Shown here piece after piece: positions 33,102-41,818 of a stretch of 64,000 nt of DNA (the first letter of the stretch is position 1; each line of letters starts with the position of its first letter). Both the position numbers and the translations under genes were made by a program. Source of the DNA: UBA946 sp031550725 (GTDB lineage Bacteria; Bacillota; Clostridia; Oscillospirales; Ruminococcaceae); contig JAVBOH010000014.1 in NCBI GenBank assembly GCA_031550725.1, positions 62,001 through 126,000 of the forward strand, given 5' to 3'. The notes under the pieces were generated by a model that was not told the DNA's origin, did no database searches, and saw only the letters and a list, made by a program, of their open reading frames with translations.

Positions 33102-35849
33102 TTATTCAGTACGAAGTGCAGTAACAGGGTCTTTCTTTGCTGCTGTCTTAGCAGGGATAAATCCACCGATTAGTGTCAGGAACATACTTAATAGTACCAA
33201 CACAACTGCTCCTATAACAGGTAATGAGGCATTTACATTCATTGAACCTGTCAGGTTATGAATAATTGCATTTCCAGGAATTAAAATCAGAAGTGTAATT
33301 CCTATACCCATTAATCCTGAGAATAAACCAATAATAAATGTTTCTGCGTTGAAAACCTGTGAGATATTGTGCTTTGATGCACCGATTGCACGAAGTATAC
33401 CGATTTCCTTTGTACGCTCCAAAACAGAAATATATGTAATAATACCAATCATTATAGATGAAACTATCAATGATACAGCAACGAATGCAATAAGTACATA
33501 TGAAATTACATTTATAATTGTTGTAACAGATGACATCAGAAGTCCAACATAATCAGTATATGTAATCTTATATTCTTCATCAACTATTTCATTATATACC
33601 TTAATACAGTCAGAAACTGCATCCTTATTTTCAAAGCTGTCTGTATAAATTTTTATAGAGGATGGCGCATCAAGATTAATAACTCCAAATGCTTTCATAT
33701 TATCTTCATATGTTCCTGTTGAAATATATGCCTCATAAATCATTAGCATTGTGTTGTCATCAGGATCCTGAAGCAAATACATATCCATCATGCCTGCAAG
33801 CTCTGTTTCACTCATTGTGCTGATGTCAGGCATTTGACCAGCTGCGGCTGCATCAGTGCTTCCACCTCCATACGCTGCGGACATTTGCATCATGTTTGTG
33901 AATAGCTTAGCCTTTTCTGTAACACCAAGTCCGTTTAAGTATACCTTTGCATCCTCAATTTTTGAAGCATCATCGGATGGTGAGAAAGTCATACCGTTTA
34001 ATACATTAATTTCCTTATTAGATTCTTGTTTCTTAACGATATCGCTGTTGTTTGAATACTCAATAATATAATCAGTCAAAGCCTTTGTATATGCTATTGG
34101 GTGCATGATATTTGCGTTTTGAGCATCCTTAACCTCACGGATAATACCTACAATTTTAAGCTGTATTGCATTTTCCATCAGTTTTTCCATTTCGGCAGTA
34201 TCATTCTTTATAGAAGTATAAGTACCGTCTTCGTTTTTAATATATGTATCACAGTCAGGAATCATATAAAATTCCTTTTTGCATATATCCTCATAGCTCC
34301 AGATTTTATCATCAAACTCTACTTTTTCACCGTTTAGGATTTTAGCAGTTAGTTCTTTATATTCCTCTGTTGGAAGTAAACCAATGCTGTAAAGTGTTGA
34401 AGAAGATATTTCGTTATTCTTTGTTACAGTCAAAACAACTTCATCATATGCTGTTGGCCATGCACCATAAATTACATCATAGCTGTCTTTTACAGCACTG
34501 CTTATAAGTTCCCCATCTTTACCAGGCAGAATTTCTTCTGTTGATGACATCATCTGGCTTGTCATTTCAGACATACCTGACATTTCTGCCATCATCATTG
34601 CAGACTGACTTGCTGAATTCTCAAGTGTACTGCCGTCTGTGTTTACAAATACTCCATCCGGATCTTTTGTATATACGCCGAATTTTGTAGCATATGAATA
34701 TACAATACCGTTTTCACCAATATATTTGTGAATTTCACTATCCTGATTTTTAAGATAGTTTCTGAATTCAGTTAGATTATTTTCAGTAATCATTGATGTC
34801 ATTGTTGATGCCATTTCAAAATCCATGCTGTTTGAATAAACCGCGTCAAGTTCGTGTGTTGCTTCACCGTGTCCTGATGCCTCACGTCCTGTTGTCATAA
34901 GACTTGATAAGTCATACGCTGTTGCATCAATTGATATTGGGTATGATGTCATTGTTTCCTTTTGGATATCCTCGATATAGTTATTTACACCGTTTGAAAG
35001 TGACAAGATAAGCGCAATACCTATGATACCAATTGAACCTGCAAATGCAGTCAGAAGTGTTCTACCCATCTTTGTACGAAGATTGTTAAAGCTTAAAGAC
35101 AATGAAGTAAGGAATGACATTGATGATTTACCCATGTTCTTATGTTCTGCTTTAACACTATCACTGTCTACCTCAAATGGATTTGTGTCATCAATAATCT
35201 TACCATCACGAAGTTTTACTGTTCTGTTTGCATATTCTTCTGCAAGCTCTGGGTTATGTGTTACCATTACAACAAGCCTGTCGTTAGCAACCTCTTTTAA
35301 AAGCTCCATTACCTGTACACTTGTTTCTGTATCAAGTGCACCTGTTGGCTCATCTGCTAAAAGTATGTCAGGGTTATTTATCAGCGCTCTTGCGATTGCT
35401 ACTCTTTGCATCTGACCGCCTGACATCTGATTTGGCTTTTTATGTACCTGATCGCCTAGTCCTACTCTTTCAAGTGCCTCTTTTGCTCTTTTTCTGCGTT
35501 CTGATTTTGATATACCCGAAATTGTAAGTGCAAGTTCAACATTTGATAATACTGACTGATGCGGTATCAGGTTATAACTCTGAAATACAAATCCGATTGT
35601 ATGATTTCGGTATGAATCCCAGTCACGATCCTTATATTTTTTTGTTGAAATATCGTTTATTACTAAATCACCGCTGTCATAACGGTCAAGACCGCCAATA
35701 ATATTCAGTAATGTTGTTTTACCCGAGCCACTTGGACCTAATATTGCAACGAACTCGTTGTCACGAAGATTCAAGGATACTCCATCTAGGGCTGTCTGAA
35801 CTAAATCACCTGTTTTGTACTCTTTGCTTATTTTCTGGATTTGAAGCAT
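33102..35849 (-). CDS. MacB-like ABC exporter, ATPase fused to FtsX-type permease
   Basis: A 915-residue fusion. The N-terminal ATPase has Walker A GPSGSGKTTLLNIIGG near 37, Q-loop FVFQSYNLIPH, signature MSGGQMQRVAIARAL near 140 and Walker B ILLADEPTGALD. The permease follows with one membrane helix near 270-290, a very large extracellular domain (about 300-755) rich in Met, Ser and Asp, and three C-terminal helices with the FtsX-like core ERTKEIGILRAIGASKHNIS. Such mechanotransmission ABC proteins export peptides or lipoproteins or work with sensor kinases. It is divergent from a two-component system, suggesting an inducible defence or envelope function. The start at 35849 is chosen over an upstream in-frame ATG because it begins the ATPase domain. 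Confidence 0.9.
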   Translation of the reverse strand: MLQIQKISKEYKTGDLVQTALDGVSLNLRDNEFVAILGPSGSGKTTLLNIIGGLDRYDSGDLVINDISTKKYKDRDWDSYRNHTIGFVFQSYNLIPHQSVLSNVELALTISGISKSERRKRAKEALERVGLGDQVHKKPNQMSGGQMQRVAIARALINNPDILLADEPTGALDTETSVQVMELLKEVANDRLVVMVTHNPELAEEYANRTVKLRDGKIIDDTNPFEVDSDSVKAEHKNMGKSSMSFLTSLSLSFNNLRTKMGRTLLTAFAGSIGIIGIALILSLSNGVNNYIEDIQKETMTSYPISIDATAYDLSSLMTTGREASGHGEATHELDAVYSNSMDFEMASTMTSMITENNLTEFRNYLKNQDSEIHKYIGENGIVYSYATKFGVYTKDPDGVFVNTDGSTLENSASQSAMMMAEMSGMSEMTSQMMSSTEEILPGKDGELISSAVKDSYDVIYGAWPTAYDEVVLTVTKNNEISSSTLYSIGLLPTEEYKELTAKILNGEKVEFDDKIWSYEDICKKEFYMIPDCDTYIKNEDGTYTSIKNDTAEMEKLMENAIQLKIVGIIREVKDAQNANIMHPIAYTKALTDYIIEYSNNSDIVKKQESNKEINVLNGMTFSPSDDASKIEDAKVYLNGLGVTEKAKLFTNMMQMSAAYGGGSTDAAAAGQMPDISTMSETELAGMMDMYLLQDPDDNTMLMIYEAYISTGTYEDNMKAFGVINLDAPSSIKIYTDSFENKDAVSDCIKVYNEIVDEEYKITYTDYVGLLMSSVTTIINVISYVLIAFVAVSLIVSSIMIGIITYISVLERTKEIGILRAIGASKHNISQVFNAETFIIGLFSGLMGIGITLLILIPGNAIIHNLTGSMNVNASLPVIGAVVLVLLSMFLTLIGGFIPAKTAAKKDPVTALRTE

Positions 35850-35981
35850 TAATCTGACCAACCTTTCTAAAATATATGTACCAATTTTTCGTGATACATA
35901 ATATTTGTTTCGGAACACTTTTCCAAAACTTCTTTTAATTTTTTCTTATTGCATTTTGAATTTTACTATATAAAAAAAAAC

Positions 35982-36027
35982 TGAAAGTTAACAAACCAAC
36001 GATATTTTTGAAAGTTATGTGAAAGTT
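35982..36027. promoter_or_regulatory. Three TGAAAGTT direct repeats between exporter and two-component system
   Basis: TGAAAGTT occurs at 35982-35989, 36009-36016 and 36020-36027. The last two are 11 bases apart, the one-turn spacing typical of OmpR/PhoB-type regulator sites. They lie in the divergent control region. Confidence 0.5.
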
Positions 36028-36124
36028 TGATGATTGTTTATTTTCGGTTTATTTTTTGTGATATAATATTAATAAATACTAATGTATTTTATATTAAGAA
36101 CTGACGATTTTATTAATCGTGTTA

Positions 36125-36154
36125 TTGTATGTTACTATGGGTTTACTGTATAAT
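36125..36154 (+). promoter_or_regulatory. Candidate promoter of the OmpR-type two-component system
   Basis: TTGTAT (36125-36130), an 18-base spacer and TATAAT (36149-36154), with a short leader to the ATG at 36192. Confidence 0.5.
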
Positions 36155-36191
36155 TATAGGAAAGATCATACTTTTCAAGGAGAGAATAAAA

Positions 36192-36869
36192 ATGTTTAAA
36201 TTACTTGTTGTTGAAGATGATAAAAACGCTGCAAAGCTTATGAAAGCTGTTCTTACCCATGCTGGATATGAAGTTTTTACAGCTATTAATGGTGCTGATG
36301 CTTTGGATTTTACCGATAAACAGCACATAGATTTAATCGTGCTTGATGTCATGATGCCAGTTATGGATGGCTATGAATTCACCGAAAGACTTCGCAGCTG
36401 CGGAGATTTAACACCGATTCTTATGGTAACTGCAAAACAGCTTCCTGAGGAAAAATGCAAGGGTTTCCTCGTTGGAACAGATGATTATATGGTTAAGCCT
36501 GTTAACGAAGAAGAAATGCTCCTTCGAATTAAGGCATTGCTTAGGCGTGCAAAAATTGCTAACGAGCATAAGCTGTCAATTGGCAAGGTTACACTTGATT
36601 ATAATGCTCTTACTGTGTCACGAGATGGTGTTAGCCAGACATTACCTCAAAAAGAATTTTACTTGTTATACAAATTACTCTCCTACCCTGATAAAATTTT
36701 CACTCGCTTGCAGCTTATGGACGAAATCTGGGGAATGGAGTCGGAAACTGTTGATACTACCGTTAATGTACATATTAACAGACTTCGCAAGCGTTTTGAG
36801 GAATTTCCCGAATTCAAGATAATAGCTATCCGTGGAATAGGTTATAAGGCGGTATTATGTAATGAGTAA
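36192..36869 (+). CDS. OmpR-family response regulator
   Basis: 225 residues. The receiver domain has the acidic pair EDD near residue 9, phospho-acceptor Asp in LIVLDVMMPVMDGYE near 52, conserved Thr/Ser in ILMVTAK and Lys in DDYMVKP near 103. The winged-helix DNA-binding domain follows with LPQKEFYLLYKLLSYPDKIF and TVNVHINRLRKRF near 195. AAGGAGAG before 36192 sets the start, 21 codons inside the longest frame. It overlaps the kinase gene by eight bases, so they are one operon. Confidence 0.93.
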   Translation: MFKLLVVEDDKNAAKLMKAVLTHAGYEVFTAINGADALDFTDKQHIDLIVLDVMMPVMDGYEFTERLRSCGDLTPILMVTAKQLPEEKCKGFLVGTDDYMVKPVNEEEMLLRIKALLRRAKIANEHKLSIGKVTLDYNALTVSRDGVSQTLPQKEFYLLYKLLSYPDKIFTRLQLMDEIWGMESETVDTTVNVHINRLRKRFEEFPEFKIIAIRGIGYKAVLCNE

Positions 36870-37917
36870 ATTCAGAGAATTTAAGAAAAGATTAGGTTTG
36901 ACGCTATTCTTTACTTTCGTTGTATTCACTATAATGTTTTTAACTATTGCCATTGCATTTGCTGGTATGATTTGTTTATACCGTCTTGGAATTATTGATG
37001 AAAACAAGTCAAAGCATTTTCCTTTGTTTGCATTCTCTATCATAAGTCTTGTCATTGGAATTATTGTTACTATTTTTGGAAGTCACAGACCACTTCGCCC
37101 ATTCAGAGAAATTATGGATGCTTTCGAAAAAATTGCCAAAGGCGATTACAGTGCACGTATTAATTTACACGGCCCTGTCGAATTCAAACACTTAAACAAA
37201 AGCTTTAACAATATGGCAGAAGAACTTGCAAGCATTGAGATACTTAGAAGTGACTTTATTAATAATTTTTCACATGAATTTAAAACCCCTATTGTTTCAA
37301 TTAGGGGTTTTGCTAAAATACTTAAAAGAGATGACCTTTCTGTCGATGAACGCAACGAATACTTAGATATTATTATAAGTGAGTCGGAGCGTTTAACTGA
37401 GCTTGCATCAAATGTTTTAAACCTATCCAAAATTGAACAGCAAACCATTTTGACCAATAAAGTTCATTTCAATGTCAGTGAGCAAATTCGCCTTGTTATT
37501 GCTATGCTTGACCTCAGATGGTCTGACAAGCATATTGATATTTTCTTTGACAACAATGAATTTTATGTTGACGGCAACAAGGAACTTCTTAATCAGGTAT
37601 GGATTAATATTCTTGATAATGCCATTAAATTTTCACCCGATTATGGCAGCGTTGATATCAATATAAAAAGTATTGGTAATAACATCTCTATAACAATATC
37701 CGACCAAGGCTGTGGTATTGATACTGATAAAATCAATCATATTTTCGATAAGTTCTATCAGTGTGAAACATCTCATACTCAAAAAGGTTACGGGTTAGGT
37801 TTATCAATTGCACATAAAATCCTTGTTCTTCATGATGGAACTATCAGTGTCAAGGAATCAAATAAAAATGGTACAACTTTTGAAATCATATTACCATCCT
37901 GTATTATTGAACACTGA
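36862..37917 (+). CDS. HAMP-containing sensor histidine kinase
   Basis: 351 residues with two membrane helices (about 11-37 and 51-72) and almost no extracellular loop, so it probably senses through the membrane or via a partner such as the divergent exporter. HAMP (RPLREIMDAFEKIAKGDYSA) is near 77, the phospho-acceptor His in FINNFSHEFKTPIVS near 138, the N box NQVWINILDNAIKF near 240, and the G boxes DQGCGID and GYGLGLSIA near 285-313. Small-loop kinases of this kind commonly pair with ABC exporters in antimicrobial-peptide response. Confidence 0.92.
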   Translation: MSKFREFKKRLGLTLFFTFVVFTIMFLTIAIAFAGMICLYRLGIIDENKSKHFPLFAFSIISLVIGIIVTIFGSHRPLRPFREIMDAFEKIAKGDYSARINLHGPVEFKHLNKSFNNMAEELASIEILRSDFINNFSHEFKTPIVSIRGFAKILKRDDLSVDERNEYLDIIISESERLTELASNVLNLSKIEQQTILTNKVHFNVSEQIRLVIAMLDLRWSDKHIDIFFDNNEFYVDGNKELLNQVWINILDNAIKFSPDYGSVDINIKSIGNNISITISDQGCGIDTDKINHIFDKFYQCETSHTQKGYGLGLSIAHKILVLHDGTISVKESNKNGTTFEIILPSCIIEH

Positions 37918-38024
37918 TGTAATATTATACCACATATTTGGTTAATTTTCAACTAACAATTTACACAAAACGGTAACAAAATAACAAGTTAAGTTAAAAT
38001 ATTATTACAAAATTGATTTTACTA

Positions 38025-38053
38025 TTAACTTTTCCAAATAAGTATGGTATAAT
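38025..38053 (+). promoter_or_regulatory. Promoter of the PBP gene
   Basis: TTAACT (38025-38030), a 17-base spacer and TATAAT (38048-38053) with an upstream TG (extended -10). Confidence 0.65.
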
Positions 38054-38108
38054 AATAAACGGTTTGAAGTTCTTTGTTTAATGTGATTTTGAAAGGATAG
38101 TAGATTTA

Positions 38109-40334
38109 ATGCCAAATAATAAAAAAATCACCGATGAAAATATTTTATCGGATGCTGATATTAAAAAGAAAAAAAGCAAAAAAAAGAAGAATAACAAGAA
38201 AAAGCGCAAGGTTAATCCTGTTAAGCGCACTTTTGTCGTTATCGGAACTACTCTGCTTTCACTTGTACTGCTTGTTATTATTACAGGCTCAATTATTGCC
38301 GCTGCTTTAACTGTTTATGTTGTTCAGTTCTCTGAAGAAGTTGATGGGGATATCAACATTTCCCTTTCTGACCTAGAGCTTGACTGTTCTACATTTATTT
38401 ATGCCTATGATGAAAACGAGGCTTTGGTTGAGTTAAAAAAGATATCCCGTAAAGCTGACAGAATTCCTGTTACTATCGATCAAATTCCACAGCACGTTCA
38501 GGATGCTTTCGTTTATACTGAAGATGAACGTTTTTATGAGCATGATGGTGTTGACTGGAAAAGAACTTTCCTTGCTTTCTTAAATGAATTTTTAAATATG
38601 TGGAGCTCTCGTCAGGGTGGCTCTACTATCACTCAGCAGCTTATTAAAAACGTTTCACAGGATGATGATCCTACTTGGGACAGAAAAATGCGTGAAATTT
38701 TCCGTGCATCTCAGCTTGAAAGATATGTTTTAAAGTCGGATATTCTTGAGGCTTACCTTAACTATATTGGTTTCGGTGGAAGCACATCAGGCGTTCAGGC
38801 TGCATCTCTAAAGTATTTCGGTAAAGATGTATCCGAGCTTACTATTGCTGAGGGTGCTTGTCTTGCGGCTATCCCTAAAAACCCTGAAGTTGTTAACCCC
38901 TTCAAAAATGTTGAACAGCTATTAAAGCGTCAGAAAGATGTTGTTCTTCCTATGATGTATAAAAATGCTGCTATCTCCGAAAAACAGTATAGAGATGCTC
39001 TTGCTGAAGAAATTGTTTTTATTGACCCAAATGCAAAAACAGAAGATGGTACAAATAATAACCAGATTCAGAACTGGTTTGTTGATATGGTTATTCGTGA
39101 TGTAACCATGGATTTGAAAGACCTTTATGGTATTGAAGAATCAGAGGCTAGTGATAAGCTTTATAACGGCGGTTATGAAATTTACTGCACTGTTGACCTT
39201 AAAATGCAGGACGCTGTTGAAGCAAAGTATAGAGATTATAAAACTTTCTCCGATAATGTATTAACTGACCCTCCGCAGTCTGCATTTATATGTATGGACT
39301 ATCAGGGGAATATTAAGGCTGTTGTTGGAGGTATTGGTGAAAAGGCAGGTTCAAATATCTACAATCGTGCAGACAGAGCTAATCGTTCTCCTGGTTCATG
39401 TATCAAACCTATAACTTCTTATAGCTATGCTATTGAACATGATTTAATTCACTGGTCATCGATTTTCACCAACAAACCGCTTTGGACTGACTTTATTGAT
39501 GAGAATGGCAATAAGACTTCATGGCCTCATAACTATAATTCTAAATCATATGATTATGGCGGATATTTTACTTTCCAAGCTTTACAGCGTTCATTAAATA
39601 CTATTCCTGCACAACTTATTGACATGGAAACACCTGAGGCTGTTTTTGAATTTTTGCAGAATAAATATCAGATTTCAACCTTGAGTGCTTATGATGCAGA
39701 CTATGCTCCACTAACTGTTGGTGCGCTGACTAATGGCATATATTTAAAAGAACTTGTTGCTGCTTATCAGCCATTTGGCAACCTTGGTAAATATTATGCT
39801 CCAACAACTTACACTCAAGTGCTTGATTCAAACGGCAAGATTGTGCTGCAGCATAAATATAATCCAATTCAATCAATAAGCAAGGAATCAGCTTATGTTA
39901 TGAATAAGCTCATGCAGCAGGTTATCGAAGGTCCAAATGGTACTGGTAAGGCTGCAAGACTTGCCAACACTCCACTTATCGGTAAAACAGGTACTTCACA
40001 GAATTGGCATGACCTTGCTTTTGTTGGTTGTACCCCTGATTATGTAAGCGGTATTTGGTATGGTTATGATACTCCTAAATTGATTGAAACTGGAACTTAT
40101 TTCAGTTCTGCTCAGGTTTGGAAAAATGTTTTCGGTGATATTGCTGATGCTGCTCCAACAAAAACTTTCCCTGCTAATAACGATGTCAGAGAACTTTATT
40201 ACTGCACTAAAACTGGTTTAATCGCTAGCGGAACTTGTCCAACTGGCTCAGTTGGTTACTATAAGAGCACTAATATTCCTGCAATATGTTCTGGTGTGCA
40301 TAAATCAGATAAAGATGAGAAAAAAGCTGAATAA
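38109..40334 (+). CDS. Class A penicillin-binding protein (PBP1a-type)
   Basis: A 741-residue bifunctional peptidoglycan synthase. A very basic cytoplasmic tail (runs of Lys at 19-38) leads into a membrane helix (about 44-73). The GT51 glycosyltransferase domain has TEDERFYEHDGVDWKR near 137 and RQGGSTITQQLIKN near 168. The transpeptidase has SPGSCIKP near 427 (SxxK; the usual Thr-Phe is Cys-Ile), SLN near 495 and KTGTSQ near 625. No long C-terminal extension. It has its own promoter and is followed by an RNA methyltransferase 22 bases later. Confidence 0.95.
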   Translation: MPNNKKITDENILSDADIKKKKSKKKKNNKKKRKVNPVKRTFVVIGTTLLSLVLLVIITGSIIAAALTVYVVQFSEEVDGDINISLSDLELDCSTFIYAYDENEALVELKKISRKADRIPVTIDQIPQHVQDAFVYTEDERFYEHDGVDWKRTFLAFLNEFLNMWSSRQGGSTITQQLIKNVSQDDDPTWDRKMREIFRASQLERYVLKSDILEAYLNYIGFGGSTSGVQAASLKYFGKDVSELTIAEGACLAAIPKNPEVVNPFKNVEQLLKRQKDVVLPMMYKNAAISEKQYRDALAEEIVFIDPNAKTEDGTNNNQIQNWFVDMVIRDVTMDLKDLYGIEESEASDKLYNGGYEIYCTVDLKMQDAVEAKYRDYKTFSDNVLTDPPQSAFICMDYQGNIKAVVGGIGEKAGSNIYNRADRANRSPGSCIKPITSYSYAIEHDLIHWSSIFTNKPLWTDFIDENGNKTSWPHNYNSKSYDYGGYFTFQALQRSLNTIPAQLIDMETPEAVFEFLQNKYQISTLSAYDADYAPLTVGALTNGIYLKELVAAYQPFGNLGKYYAPTTYTQVLDSNGKIVLQHKYNPIQSISKESAYVMNKLMQQVIEGPNGTGKAARLANTPLIGKTGTSQNWHDLAFVGCTPDYVSGIWYGYDTPKLIETGTYFSSAQVWKNVFGDIADAAPTKTFPANNDVRELYYCTKTGLIASGTCPTGSVGYYKSTNIPAICSGVHKSDKDEKKAE

Positions 40335-40356
40335 CAAATGAAAAGGATTATTAATA

Positions 40357-41475
40357 ATGCCAAAAATCACTATGTCTTGTCCATGTCATTTTGGACTTGA
40401 AAGCGTTCTAAAATTTGAGGTACAAAAAATTGGTGGTGAAGATATTACCGTTACTGACGGTAAGGTTAACTTTACTGGTGATTTTTCTACACTTGCTCGT
40501 GCTAACCTATGTCTTGCCACTGCCGAAAGAGTTTTGATTTTGCTTGCTGAATTTAAGGCAACCGATTTTGAAGCTTTGTATCAGGGTGTTTATAATCTTC
40601 CGCTTGAAGATTATATCGGTAAATACGACCGTTTCCCTGTTAAGGGGTATTCGCTTAATTCTGTACTAAAGAGCGTTCCTGCTTGTCAGTCTATCATTAA
40701 AAAGGCGGCTGTAAACAGACTTTCGTTCAAGTATGGTATCAATACCTTTGATGAAACTGATGTGCTTTATCAAATTCAGTTCAGTATTATGAATGATAAT
40801 GTTTCCATTTATCTTGACAGCTCTGGTGCTGGACTTCATAAACGTGGGTATCGTAAAAATTCCAATGCTGCTCCTATCAAGGAAACTCTTGCTGCTGGTA
40901 TTATCGACCTTGCTCATGTTCGTGGTAAAAATGTTGTTTGTGACCCTTTTTGCGGCAGCGGTACTTTTCTAATTGAGGCTGCTTACAAGGCATTAAACAT
41001 TGCTCCTGGGTTAAAACGTACTTTCTCTGCTGAAAAATGGGATGTCATTGATAATGATATTTGGGTTAACGAGCGTGAGCGTGCGCTCGATTCTATCATA
41101 AAGGATAACGACTTCTTTGCTTATGGATTTGATATTGACCCCGAATCTGTTGCTTTATCTATGGATAACTGCCGTATTGCAGGTGTTCAGAAAAGGGTTG
41201 CTATTAAACAAGCGGACATTCGTGATTTTACTAATACTTATGACAATTCTATTACCATATGTAATCCGCCTTATGGTGAGAGATTGCTTGAACTTAAACA
41301 GGCAGAGGAACTTTATGGCGTTATGGGCAGACGTTTCTCTCCTACTAAAGATAAGCCTTGCTTTATTATTTCCCCTCATGAGCAATTTGAAAGCTTTTTT
41401 GATAAAAAGGCGGATAAAAAACGTAAGCTTTACAATGGTATGATTAAGTGTCAGCTTTATATGTACTTTAAATAA
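40357..41475 (+). CDS. THUMP-domain class I RNA methyltransferase (RlmL/YpsC-like)
   Basis: 372 residues. The N-terminal ferredoxin-like/THUMP region binds RNA. The C-terminal Rossmann methyltransferase domain has DPFCGSGTFLIEAAYKALNI near 196 (SAM loop), GFDIDPESVALSMDNCRIAG near 250, and the N6/N2-type catalytic motif CNPPYGERL near 302. Homologues methylate 23S rRNA guanosines (YpsC/RlmL-N). The exact target is inferred from family only. It is preceded closely by the PBP gene and probably co-transcribed. Confidence 0.9.
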   Translation: MPKITMSCPCHFGLESVLKFEVQKIGGEDITVTDGKVNFTGDFSTLARANLCLATAERVLILLAEFKATDFEALYQGVYNLPLEDYIGKYDRFPVKGYSLNSVLKSVPACQSIIKKAAVNRLSFKYGINTFDETDVLYQIQFSIMNDNVSIYLDSSGAGLHKRGYRKNSNAAPIKETLAAGIIDLAHVRGKNVVCDPFCGSGTFLIEAAYKALNIAPGLKRTFSAEKWDVIDNDIWVNERERALDSIIKDNDFFAYGFDIDPESVALSMDNCRIAGVQKRVAIKQADIRDFTNTYDNSITICNPPYGERLLELKQAEELYGVMGRRFSPTKDKPCFIISPHEQFESFFDKKADKKRKLYNGMIKCQLYMYFK

Positions 41476-41501
41476 TTTTGTAAAGATTAATAAAATTGTG
41501 C

Positions 41502-41530
41502 TTGACAAAGAATTTTTAGTATGATATAAT
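41502..41530 (+). promoter_or_regulatory. Consensus promoter of ileS
   Basis: TTGACA (41502-41507), a 17-base spacer and TATAAT (41525-41530): a perfect sigma-A promoter. Confidence 0.9.
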
Positions 41531-41539
41531 GCAAATGTT

Positions 41540-41797
41540 AATATTTATAAATACGTTGACGAAGTCAGTAGCTTGGTAATGAAATTTTCAGCGAATCGGT
41601 GATAGTGTGAGTCCGATAAAAAGTAATGCCAATGTGAATATCCCTTCCGAGTAGCAGATTGAAAACGCTAAACCTTTGTTTAGTGTGATTAGAAACTGTC
41701 GGCTTTCCTCCGTTATTGGAACGCATTTGTTAGAATGTTAAGGTGGTTAAACGAAACTCTTTTAAGCTTTCGTCCTTGATTGGACGAAAGCTTTTTT
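41540..41797 (+). promoter_or_regulatory. T-box leader of ileS (Ile specifier)
   Basis: The leader of about 280 bases has the marks of a T-box: a distal stem-I region with GTGTGAGTCCGAT, the conserved GAGTAGC after stem I (about 41649), the T-box motif AAGGTGG...ACGA (41740-41754) and a terminator. The triplet ATC at 41640-41642, on the 3' side of stem I before CCC, is the likely isoleucine specifier. Uncharged tRNA-Ile would stabilise the antiterminator and switch ileS on. Confidence 0.88.
41764..41797 (+). terminator. T-box terminator hairpin
   Basis: Perfect 12-bp stem AAGCTTTCGTCC/GGACGAAAGCTT with a six-base loop, followed by TTTT, directly after the T-box motif. Confidence 0.9.
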
Positions 41798-41818
41798 AAA
41801 TTTTTAGGAGGTTATTTT

